64,000 nt of DNA from the NCBI RefSeq assembly GCF_040802235.1, contig NC_133164.1, forward strand, positions 90,016,302 to 90,080,301, given 5' to 3'. Position numbers and translations under genes: made by a program. The notes below the pieces were generated by a model. That model was not told the DNA's origin and did not search any database. It saw only the letters and a list, made by a program, of their open reading frames with translations. This document shows positions 35,139 through 45,455 of this stretch, in pieces. Source of the DNA: Manis javanica (lineage: Eukaryota > Chordata > Mammalia > Pholidota > Manidae). The first letter of the stretch is position 1; the number at the start of each line of letters is the position of its first letter.

Positions 35139-35246
35139 TTGTGGTTTGTGATTTCCACGTTGCCATACTGCTCAATCCACAGTTTACCCACAATGATATT
35201 ATGTACACAGCAGGTAGGATTTGTCCACGTATATGCTTCATTGTGT
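35139..35246 (-). CDS. OSBPL1A: OSBPL1A exon: YTWTNPTCCVHNIIVGKLW
   Basis: A 108-nt exon (acceptor gttttttag, donor ACCACAA|gtaaga). It encodes HNEAYTWTNPTCCVHNIIVG and KLWIEQYGNVEITNH. NPxxxxHNIIxGxLW is among the most conserved ORD stretches. Its first base completes Glu from the upstream exon. Confidence 0.96.
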
Positions 35247-35689
35247 CTAAAAAACAAAAATGAAACCAAACCCAGAAAAATAAGTGAGAAGTGTTATTTT
35301 GCTTAAAAAGGTGTGTTTTTCTCAAATGTCATTACTCAGGATAACAAATCAAAGCTGCTGGAGATAGCTACACTCAAAGACTTCCCCCACTTTACTGGTA
35401 TCAACTCACAGTGAAACAGGTATCATCTGACTGTTCTCATTGTTTCTTAAAAGGATGTAAACGCTTAAGGAACAAAAACTACACTTATACCAAACTCCAA
35501 ATAAACTGTGTGTGTTAGCAACCTGGAGCACTCAAATGTTTGGTGAAAACTTACAGAAAGTAAAATTAAAAGTAGAAAATAAAAACTGGAGGTCTATTTA
35601 GCATTTTTCAGAGAAAATTCCACTTTCTGCTCACCACAGGGAAAGCTCAGTGTATGTGAACAATCTCCAATTTTACAAATGTTTTAAAA

Positions 35690-36330
35690 ACACTTATTTT
35701 ACATCATCATAAATTTGTGTTTAAACTTATTTTTGACTTAGAAGCGGTAAAATTCACTTCTGCTGGTGTGCAGTTCTTTGAGTTTCACTACATGTAGAGA
35801 TCTTTGAAACCACCACTATTATCAGGTTACAACAGCCAAAATTCACTTGTCCTCCTGTGTGGTCAGACCTTCCGTCGCTAAGCCCTGAATCTCTAACTCA
35901 TCCCTAATCCCGAAACCACTCATCTGTTCTCCGTTGCGACAGTTTTGCCTTTTCTAGACTGTCACATAAATGGGATGATCTGGTATGTAACCTTTGAGAT
36001 TAATTTCCTCACTTGTATAGTGCGTTTCAACTTCTATGTGTCAATAACGTGTTCTTCCTTTATTTCTGAGTAGCATTCCTCCTCCTGGAAGTGGCACAGT
36101 TTAATCATTCTGTCACTGAAGGGCTCTGTGCTGCATTAAATTTTGGGGGGTTATGAATACTACTCTTATAAACATTTGTACGCAGGGTTTTGTGAGACTT
36201 AAGTTTTCATTCCTCTAGAGTAAACACCTAGGAGTGAATTGCTGAGTCGCATGGTGAACATGGTTGACTTTATAGAAACTGCCACACTGCCCTCCAGCAT
36301 GGCTCTGCCAGTGCAGCAACCCACCACCAC
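35690..36330 (-). mobile_element. Old L1 3' region, antisense
   Basis: L1 ORF2-end/3' sequence reads on the - strand. On + it has tagagtaaacacctaggagt, gaattgctgagtcgcatggt and atttctgagtagcattcctc. It is highly diverged. The copy resumes at 37291 after a Tigger insertion and deletion. Confidence 0.7.
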
Positions 36331-37290
36331 CAGGCAGGCGCGGCAGGGGCGGTTCCAGACCACAATAAAGTGAGCGTCCCAGTGAAGTGAGTCAAATGAA
36401 TTTTCCGGTTTCTCAGTACAGATAAAAGCTATGTTTACATTATACTGTAGTGTGCTGAGTATACAATAGCATTATGTCTAGAAAACAATTGTGTATCTTC
36501 TTAATGAAAAGGTACTTTATTGCTAAAAAAAAAAAAAAAGCTGCCCATCACCTGAGCTGTCAGCAAACTGTTAATCCTTATGCGGGAGGAGTCCCGCCTT
36601 GCTGCTGACAGCTGCTGACTGACCAGGGACGTGGCTGCAGAAGGCTGGGGGGGCTGTGGCAGTTTCTCCAGACAGCAGTGGAGGCAGTCATTCAACTGAC
36701 CTTTCCTTTCACCAATGACTTCTTCACATGCGATGCTGTTTGATAGTATTTTACCCACAGTAGAACTTTTAACAATTGGGGCCAGTCCTCTGAAACCCTG
36801 CCACTGCTTTATCAACTAAGTTCATGTAATATTCTAAATCTTTTGTTGTCATTTCAACAATCTTCAAGTATCCTCACCAGGAACAGATTCCATCCCAAGA
36901 AACCACTGTCCTTGCCTATGGTAAGAAGCGGCAGCTCATCCATTCAAGTTTTATCAGGAGCAACAGCAATCCAGCCACATCCCCAGGCTCCACTTCTAAC
37001 CCCAGTTCCCTTGCTGTTTCCACCACACCTGTAGTGATTCCATCCACTGAAGTCATGACCCCCTCAAGGGTTGGGAATTAGTTGGAATCAACTTCTTCCA
37101 AACTCCTGTGCATGTGGATTTTCTGATCTCTTCCCATGAATCATGAATGTTCTTAGTGGCATCTGGAATGTGAGTCCTTTCCAGAGGTTTTCAATTTACT
37201 TTGCCCAGATCCATTCAAGGACTCACATCTATGGCAGCTGCAGCCTTATGAGATGTATTTCTTAAATGCTAAGACTTGAAAATTGAAATG
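36331..37290 (-). mobile_element. Tigger1 DNA transposon fragment
   Basis: The + strand starts at a caggc terminal end and has ggttccagaccacaataaag, tttacattatactgtagtgt and tactttattgct, diagnostic of Tigger1. The transposase is on the - strand. At 36501-36815 a readable C-terminal piece includes KSSTVGKILSNSIACEEVIG and LEKLPQPPQPSAAT. Only about 960 bp of a ~2.4-kb element remain, and the transposase is dead. Confidence 0.85.
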
Positions 37291-37800
37291 ACCATATCTC
37301 TGTGGGTCAGTTTCTAGACTCTTCTCTGCACCCACTGACGTATGCATCTGTCCTTCTACCAATACCACACTGTCTTGATAACATAGCTTTAAAGTCCTAA
37401 AATTGGGAAGTGGAGTCTGTTAATTCTGTTCTTTTCAAAATTGTTTTGGTTGTTCTATTTCATTTGCCATTCCATATAAATTTTATAATTATCTTTTCTA
37501 TATCTGTCAAATATCATCCTGGGATTTTTTATTTGGTTTGTGTTAATACAGGTTGCTTATAAATCACTAATGGGAGAACTGAGATCCTAACTATATTGGG
37601 GCTTCCAAGTATACTGAAACACAGTATCTCTCTCTGCTACTCAGATGGTTTGACAACTTTCCTCTGTCTTTGGTAGTTTTTAGCATACAGCTTTGTACAT
37701 ATTTTACACCTTCATTCTGCCATGGAGTCTACCCAAGTCACTGTATTTGTTACTGTGTATTTTAGTACTAAAAGTTTCAGATATACTTCTTTTTCTTTGT
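37291..37800 (-). mobile_element. Old L1 ORF2 region, antisense
   Basis: It continues the L1 broken at 36330: caataccacactgtcttgat, ttttcaaaattgttttggtt and tttggtagtttttagcatac are antisense RT-domain sequence. It is dead and diverged. Confidence 0.7.
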
Positions 37801-38960
37801 TAGATGGTCTTTCAATTCATTTTAAGAGCGCTCATCTTTTTCTCGTGGATCATAGCTGTTAACAGCTGCTTTAAAGTCTTTGATAGGTATTTCAGTAATT
37901 CAGTTATACAGGGGTTAGAGCCTATTGAGTGTTTTTTCCATTGTGAGTTGTCAGGATTTTTGAGAATACGATGTTGGACTGTGTTCTGGACATCTGGATA
38001 TTATGAGACACAGGGTCCTCTTAAAAATCTGAAGAATACTGATTTTTTGTTTGATTCTGGAGAGTATGGCAATTAACAGTTCAGGCCACACAGGTCCAGA
38101 CCCACTTTCTGTGGCCTTGGATTCTAGTGTCAGGTTAAATGTTCAAGGACTGTTATAGGGCAATTCAGATCCACCCCTGAGGGGCCATTTGGAGACCTGG
38201 ACACTGGTCCACACACAGCTCAGCTCTCAAGGCCTTTGGTGTTCTTTCAGGTCACTGCAATGCAAGAGTGTAAGGACGAGCTTAGGATTCGGGCATTGCT
38301 TTAGGAATCCATTCCTTGAGCTCCCTCCTCTCTGGTTTTGCCCACACTCCCAGGTCCCACGGGGGTCCTTCCTGTGGCCTTTGGCCAGCAAGCTGGGGGT
38401 TTAGCCTCTCTGCTCTGTCTTGCACTTCCCAAAACTCTTTCTCTGCGGCAAAGAAGTGAGAGAAAAGAAAGGGAAAATAAAATAACTGGGATTCTCCTAA
38501 TGCTCTTTGGCCTTTATCCAATTCCTTTGGCCAAGGAGGATTTTTTCTGAGTTTTAGGTGCATGTGCGGTTGCAGCCACCACTGTGGGAATGTAGCTGCG
38601 GCTCCTAAAGCTTGCTCTGGGGCAAGCCTGGGAGAGAAAAATGAAAAGGATTTCTCTCCAGGTGCTCTAACCAGAAAAAGAGGGCTTCTCTTAGAATTTT
38701 TTCTGTCTACTCTGCTGTCCACTTCTGGGATTTGGGCTGCTGACTATAAGCCAGGGATATTGGGGGGTGGGAAAAGTAAAACCAGGAAACAGCCACATTG
38801 GCTTTCAGGTTTGTGTTTCTCTCCCCAACTAGCCTGCAATTCACTTTCCAGAGTCCTCAGGTGGCTGCTTTCTGTCTTCTGTCCAGGGTTTTTAATTGTG
38901 ATCAGTAGGAGACACAGGCTAGTGTGCTCACTCCACCTTAACTAGAACTGGAATGCCTTT
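37801..38960. other. Unassigned, probably old repeat
   Basis: The sequence lies between two L1 copies. Phrases such as ctgtgttctggacatctgga and tattatgagacacagggtcc recall very old LINE/LTR-derived sequence, but I cannot name the family. Open frames on both strands (for example 38282-38722 and 38562-38945) have no known domain. Confidence 0.35.
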
Positions 38961-39254
38961 GAATTCAAAGGTAATCTTTAAAAAATTTTTTTTTCAATTT
39001 CTTTAAACTAAAAGAGAAACAAAAACAGTTCACCTATTTCCTCCACCTACTGCCTCTGGCAACCACCACCTGTTTTTGGTACCTATGAGCAAGCTTTTTA
39101 TCTATTTATTTATTTTTAGGTTCCACATATATGAGAGATCATACAGTACTTACTTTTTCTGGCTTATTTCACTTAGCATAATATCCTCAATGTCTATCCA
39201 TGTTGTCGCAAATGGCAAGATTTCACTCTTTTCTATGGCTCAAAAGTATTCCAT

Positions 39255-39290
39255 TGTGTGCATGTATGTATGTATGTATGTGTATATATA
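39255..39290. repeat. ATGT microsatellite in L1
   Basis: A run of gtatgtatgtatgtatgtgt inside the antisense L1 3' region, typical of a mutated simple-repeat expansion. Confidence 0.75.
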
Positions 39291-40008
39291 AATTTACGTA
39301 TTCATCTATCGGTGGGTACTTAAGTTATTTCAATGTCTTGGCTACTGTAAATAGTGTTGCAGTGAACACAGGAGTACATATATCTTTTGAGTTAGTGTTT
39401 TCACTTTCTTTGGGTAAATGCTCAGAAGTGGAATTGCTGGATCACATGAAAGTTCTACTTTTAATTTCATGAAGAACATCTATACTGTTTTCTATAGCAG
39501 CTGCACCAATGTACATTCCCACCAAAGTGGTAAGGGCTCCCTTTCCTCCACATCCTTACTAACATTTGTTATTTCTCATCTTTTTTATAACAGCCATTCT
39601 AACAGCTGAGAGGTGATATTTCCCTGTGGTTTTGATTTGCATTTCCCTGATGATTGGTGATGTGGAGCACCTTCTCATGTGTCTGCTGGCCATCTGTATG
39701 TCTTCTTTGGAATTTATCAGATCTTCTGCCCATTTTTAATCAGACTGTTTAGCCACTGAGTGTAGGAGTTTGTTATAGATTTTTATATGTTAGTGCCTTA
39801 TCAGATACGAGATTTGGAAATATTTTCTCCCATTCAGTAGGCTACCTTTACATTTAGCTGATGGTTTCCTTTACTGTAGAGAAGCTTTTTAGCTTGATGT
39901 AGTCCCACTTGTTTTTGTCACTTTTGCTTTTGATGTTGAATTCTGAGACCTATGACAAGGACCTTACTGCCTATGTTTTCTTCTAAAAATTTTATGTTTC
40001 TAGGTCTT

Positions 40009-40191
40009 TCATTGGAAATATAAAATACAAAAAAAATGTATACATAAAAAAATACACTTAGCAAACCTCCCTCAGGTGCAGTGGTCCCTCTTCCCAACCC
40101 CACTACCACCTCCCACCCTACATTAACTGTAATTTTGTAAGAAGAGTGACTTCGTTTAATAAATCTCTAGTTATTGTAATTAAAAAAATAT
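40009..40191 (+). mobile_element. Retrocopy-like insert with AATAAA and poly(A)
   Basis: A 183-bp stretch unrelated to L1 interrupts the antisense L1 between taggtctt and tctttaatgg. It ends with AATAAA (40158-40163) and, about 17 bp later, an A-rich tail (taaaaaaata). It looks like the 3' end of a processed mRNA inserted in + orientation. I do not recognise the source. A gtcttt pair at the two edges may be the TSD. Confidence 0.5.
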
Positions 40192-41132
40192 AGTCTTTAA
40201 TGGATTTTGAGTTAATTTTTGTGTATGGTGTAAGGTAGTGGTCTAGTTTTCACTGCACCATTTATTGAAGAGACTATCATTTCTCCATTGTATATTCTTG
40301 ACCCCTTTGTCATAAATTAACTTACTATATATGTGTGGGTTTGTTTATTTCTGGGATCTCTATTCTGTTTCATTGATCTATATGTCTGTTTTTATGAAAA
40401 TACCATACTGTTTTAATACTAAAGCGTTGTAACACAGTTTGACATAAGGGAGCGTAATGCCTCTCGCTTTGTTCTTACGATTGCTTTGGCTATTCAGGGT
40501 CTTTTGTGGTTACATGCAAATTTTAGGATTGTTTGTTCTCTTTCTGTGAAAAACATCACTGGAATTTTTATAGGGAGTGCATTGAACCTGTAGGTTGCTT
40601 TGGGCATTTTAACAATACTAATTACTCCATCCTATGAGCACAGAATTAAAAAAACTATCCCATTTACAATTGCATCAAAAAAAAAACAAAATGCCTAGAA
40701 ATAAATCTAATCAAGGAGGTGAAAGACTTGTACAATGAAAACTACATTATTGAAAAAAATTGAAGACAGAAATAAATGGAGATATGCCATGCTAATCTTC
40801 TTTCTACTTTAAGAGAAATTTCAGCTTAGCTAATGTCTAAGATGTGCTGTGAACTGTTACTCAATATTTCTCAAAGTGAATTTATTTTGAAAGATGGTTA
40901 AACAAAACATTATTACCATGATATATAGAAAGCCTGTTTCATGAGAACCATCATGGCACGATTAACTCTATTCTACCTTAAAATAGATCCAAACGCCATA
41001 ATCAAACATTAAGCTAAACGTTTTACACATACCTAGATTAATCAGCATGGCTATTACCAGGCTTCTCAAATTCTTTTACACAGAGGTAGATAATTTACAC
41101 TTAATAAAGCTGTTTCTTTTTCACTGGCTTTT

Positions 41133-41458
41133 TTTTTTCTTTTTTTGAGAGGGCGTCTCTCATATTTATTGATCAAATGGTTGTTAACAACAATAAAATT
41201 CTGTATAGGGGACTCAATGCTCAATGCACAATCATTAATACACCCCAAGCCTAATTCTCGTCAGTCTCCAATCTTCTGAAGCATAACAAACAAGTTCTTA
41301 CATGGTGAACAAATTCTTACATAGTGAATAAGTTCTTACATGGTGAACAGTGCAAGGGCAGTCATCACAGAAACTTTCGGTTTTGATCACGCATTATGAA
41401 TTATAAACAATCAGGTCAAATATGATTATTTGTTTGATTTTTATACTTGATTTATATG
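41133..41458 (-). mobile_element. Poly(A) retroposon, ~326 bp, with 15-bp TSD
   Basis: It is flanked by an exact 15-bp duplication (ttttcactggctttt at 41118-41132 and 41459-41473). Read on the - strand it ends gatcaataaatatgagagac, then gccctctc and an A-rich tail, so it carries AATAAA (TTTATT at 41165-41170 on +) and was inserted by L1-type retroposition. It holds three 19-bp tandem units (41291-41347). It has no long open frame or A/B-box promoter that I can see. It may be a lineage-specific family. Confidence 0.8.
41291..41347. repeat. Three 19-bp tandem units in the retroposon
   Basis: The units caagttcttacatggtgaa, caaattcttacatagtgaa and taagttcttacatggtgaa follow one another without a gap. 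They differ at one to three positions. Confidence 0.9.
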
Positions 41459-41554
41459 TTTTCACTGGCTTTTGAACAAGGTCAGGCCTGCGTGCCAGGG
41501 CGCATGCTTACGAGAAGGTGCACAGGACGAGTGTAAAGGCTTGACGCAACTCAC

Positions 41555-41737
41555 TCGAGGAGCTCCAAGGTGATGGTTCCTTTCGGTTCTGCTTCCACAC
41601 TCTTCCCCCAGAACTTCAGCTTGGGATAGATTGAGCCATGAAAGATGAAATCATTGTTTAATCCCTCAGCATGAAATGCGCTAATGGGTGGGTGATGGCT
41701 GACCTGCTCGGAGATGAGTCTGAAGCCAAGGTCATCA
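41555..41737 (-). CDS. OSBPL1A: OSBPL1A exon: EQVSHHPPISAFHAEG
   Basis: A 183-nt exon (acceptor tttttttttaag, donor CTCGA|gtgagt). It encodes DDLGFRLISEQVSHHPPISA, then FHAEGLNNDFIFHGSIYPKL and KFWGKSVEAEPKGTITLELL. EQVSHHPP is the OSBP family signature. Its two His contact the PI4P phosphate and are intact. The first T completes the Arg codon from the upstream exon. The retroposon at 41133-41458 begins 82 bp downstream of the donor. Confidence 0.97.
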
Positions 41738-42551
41738 CTTAAAAAAAAAAAGTTACATTATAATGAACTCTTATCATGGAGTATGTGTATTACTGTCATT
41801 TCAGTCAAAAATCAATGTTAAGAAACAGGTTTGATATAGTAGATAATTCCTTTATCTCCTGATGAAAGAACAACTTAACCTAGGAGAAACTACACAAATG
41901 CAACCCAGCTACTAAATCCACTGTTACTATAATTCTAGCTACTTGAACATAGAAAAATAAAGAACACCCACATGACTCTGGATGACTTCTATGAATTGAT
42001 ATTAAACATGTGACTTTAAAACTTATTCCATTTTTATCAAGATAAAGGATTTTAACGTGTCCCCTTTCAAACATCCAGGGAATAAATAAGACCAATACTT
42101 GTGCAGAGAAGAAGAAAAAGATTTAGAAAACTAAAGCCAAATGACTTCCCTAACTGTGTATAAAAAGTAGGCAAACGGAACTGCACTTGTTGATATCATC
42201 ATTGCCTTTACGCCAACAGTGTACATTTAGGCTAACATCTTCTGTATGGTTATTTAAAAAAACCCAATCATGTCTTCTGACTGGCATAAGGAGAAAAGAA
42301 TGATAAATAAACCCACATGATCACGAATACTGGAAGCATAGTAATTACTTTTCATAGCAGTACATTTTATGTATGTTTCCATACTTCTGACACTGTCTCT
42401 ATCATAGGAACAAGCATTAATATTGCTAACTTGCTCCAATCATACAAAAGTTGGTAATGCTCAAAAAAAGTATGTATTTTTCCCCTTCATTTGAAAAGCT
42501 AAACAGCTGACGCAAATTCAACTACCCATCTGGAAGAGTGAAAGATCTTAC

Positions 42552-42649
42552 CGAACTAACTCGTAAGTCTCTCCCAGAAGCGGGTTGAAAGGCTTTCCGG
42601 TTCGTTCCCACTGAGAAGCGACGGCAGATACAGCAAACGCTGCCACGCA
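42552..42649 (-). CDS. OSBPL1A: OSBPL1A exon: [12 protein letters not shown]
   Basis: A 98-nt exon (acceptor gttccccag, donor GTTCG|gtaaga). It encodes [20 protein letters not shown] and [12 protein letters not shown] plus two bases of Arg. [12 protein letters not shown] is the conserved lid/barrel motif of the ORD. It starts in phase 0. Confidence 0.96.
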
Positions 42650-43591
42650 CTGGGGAACAGGGCGTGAGAAGTTAAAAACAGCCTAGCTTGCTCCTCATTC
42701 TCTCAGGGACTGAAATTTTGAAGACTGTAATTTACAAAATTATTTTGAGGAGTTTAATGACTTTGGATTTTAATATGGTTCCAGCGACTTCATATGCAAA
42801 TGCGGACATTCAGAATACAAATTACAAATTACTCCGAGTCTCCTTCCATAGTGTCATTCCCAGCCATGGTTTTTAATAATACCCTATTTTTAAAAGCTCT
42901 CAAACCCCAGAATTATTTTTAATTCATTTAAAATTTTCCTAAAAGTAGAACACTTTTAGGATAGGAAAGAAGATAGAAAACAAACTGGTATAAAGTCCAA
43001 TGAGGTTGGGAAAGGCTGATATATATAAATGAAAGAACAGAATGGCTCTGTTTAGAATGCTATTGCTTTGTTCGAAGGAGAACAATGTATCTGCTACACT
43101 GGGTCAGTATCTAGTCCATCCACATATATTACAAAAACATCTTCTATACAAAGGAAAATTAAAAAGTGTAATTTCTTGTCTTTTGTTTTGATCTATGTTT
43201 ACATGCACACATAGTATAAATAACATACTTATGTGTGTATGGGTGTGTTCATTCCTTCTTGGAAATACTCTGTGAAATTCTGAAAGAAGTTAATAATTTT
43301 TTCCCCCTAACACAAAAGGAAGACTCCAACAGCTTCCCAACATCCAGGCTTTGTTATGGATCACGCGCTGCCTCTGCTGTTCTCACTGGGCTTCTGCTAT
43401 GGCGGCAGTAAGAACAGACCAGCAGGGGAAGGAACGCAGAGGACACTCCAAATGTGCTAAGTTCCAGTGACACTGCCAACCTCAGCTTGGGCTTAACACC
43501 AATTCTGTGTGTGTGTTTGGGTGAGTGGGGGCAGGGTAGCAGAGACATCTCTTAAGACTTAAACCTTTCCCGGTGCTTGCTTGACACATAC

Positions 43592-43726
43592 CTGCATCCT
43601 TTCCACAGAATCAGAAAGTGAACTGGCCTTGTGGATGAGGTATGTGTGCTCCATATATTCAGTGAGTCGCTGTAGGAAGCTCAAAGGCTCGTTAAATATA
43701 ACTGGCATGGTGATCTTGGATAGTTC
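43592..43726 (-). CDS. OSBPL1A: OSBPL1A exon: ELSKITMPVIFNEPLSFLQR
   Basis: A 135-nt exon of 45 codons in phase 0 (acceptor gttaaatag, donor GATGCAG|gtatgt). It encodes ELSKITMPVIFNEPLSFLQR, LTEYMEHTYLIHKASSLSDS and VERMQ. This is the ORD entry segment (LSKI-MPV-FNEPLS-LQR), which contains the sterol-gate region. Confidence 0.96.
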
Positions 43727-45299
43727 CTATTTAACAAGAAAATGGAAACTGTGATGCCAATATACACAGCAAATTTGTTTGCTATCTTTACATAACATAT
43801 TCCTGGAAAAGAAGTAATAAAAAATAGCACCCCATGAAATTTAATTAATATCAATTTCAGAAATCCTTCCAGAGCACCTAACAATATGGAGTGTATTGTT
43901 CCAGGCCTTGAAGGAAATATAAAGACTACCCAGACCTTCTTAGCTTCGAGGAACTCACAATTTAGTGGTGGGCTTGAGATGATGACTATTAATAAGTCTT
44001 CCCTAGATCAGAATTAGAAAATGGGATATGTAAAGCTGAAGGGGACACTAAAAACAAAAATCTTCATAGTGGGCTAAAGATCAACTACATAGATCATTTT
44101 TATAATTTTCCAAAAGAAATTTCAGACTGATTTTGTGACAATACTGAATTTTTCTGAGCACACCAATCTACTGTACATTGCAGGCTAGAGAAATAGAAGG
44201 CAATGTATTTTACAGAACAGGTTTTAAATTTTGTCTGCTACAATGACATAATCCCAGTAGACTTCGAAAAATAATTTAATGATTGTGCAGGGGTTGGGGG
44301 AGAGGGAGTTTCTCTGACCTGAACTGCAACCTTTCACCTCTGTTTACTATATCCTGCCAGCAAACAGCAGCAGCACCATGAGGTCTTTAAAATATTCATT
44401 AGGTAACAAACTCATCTTGGTATTCTCTGGAATATTCTAATCATCTTCCCAACTTTCTACCTACCATTATTTACCTTTCCTTTGGGAATCAGGTCTTTCA
44501 TGAAGCCTGCTGACTAAACTCACATGGACAGGTGAACATTCCTGAAGCTTATCCAGGTTGAATGCCACCTGTCTTAGCTCTGACTTCCCCCACCATAAAC
44601 ATACATATTCTTACCAGTTTGCACACTTAATAATGTAACCATCACAAAAGTTCACCCAGAGTGCATTAAAAAGATAAGCTCATTCATTACCACAAAATAT
44701 TGCAAAACACAAACATGTAGCAGTTCAACCTACTTAAAAACAAAATACAAAAAACATAGGTTTACTGCTGCCTCACTGGGGAGACTGAGAATAGGAACCT
44801 ATAAAGAGATAAACAAAAGAAGGCTCCACTGTATACACATTAAATCCATTAATTCTAGAAATTAATGGATTGAGATCTCATTAAATCCAGAAATTCACTG
44901 TTGGGACCAAGTCAAGAAAACTGGGACTACCAAGTTGTCTAAATTGAGATGTCCCAGGCTCTCTTTCTCCTACTTAATCTTTATCAGTTTTTCCCTTAAA
45001 AACAAAACAAAACAAAACACAAAACTAATGACAGAATATGTATTTCTCAGTATAAAACTTAGTAATATTTTAGTAAAAACATTAGAATGCTCCCCCCTGA
45101 GAGGCAAAGCACCACCAATAGTTTGGGATACACTGTGGTATTTACACATACATATACCTTATGGGTTTTTTTTTAATGCACAGGACCCACTCTATGTATT
45201 GGCTCATTACTCGCTTTTTTTGCTTTTACTGTGTTGTGTAGGTCTTACACATGTGTAAGGTACATCACCGAGTTTGCCAGGTATTTTTGTGATGGCTGC

Positions 45300-45455
45300 A
45301 TACTGTAAAGGCAAGATCACAGAACCAGACTGAATCTCAATCCCACTGCTGGTTTTCTTTCTCACTGATAAACTGTGCGACTATGGCCAAGTTAAACTCT
45401 GTGCCAGTGTCCTCATCAATACCATGGCATTAATACAACAGTATCTACCACATAT
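45300..45455. repeat. MIR-like fragment
   Basis: Diverged MIR-type order: accagactgaatctcaatcc, actgtgcgactatggccaag, tgtgccagtgtcctcatcaa and ggcattaatacaacagtatc. It is a short fragment next to an L1. Confidence 0.4.

Larger units (their letters stand above)
38972..40799 (-). mobile_element. L1 with 5' inversion (twin priming)
   Basis: From about 38972 to 40636 the L1 reads antisense to the + strand (3' UTR first, then ORF2 C-terminus and RT). From 40637 to 40792 sequence of the adjoining ORF2 part reads in the opposite, + orientation (tttacaattgcatcaaaaaa; aataaatggagatatgccat). This is the layout left by twin-primed L1 insertion. A possible short TSD taatctt lies at 38972 and 40793. A 183-bp insert at 40009-40191 interrupts it. 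Confidence 0.75.
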
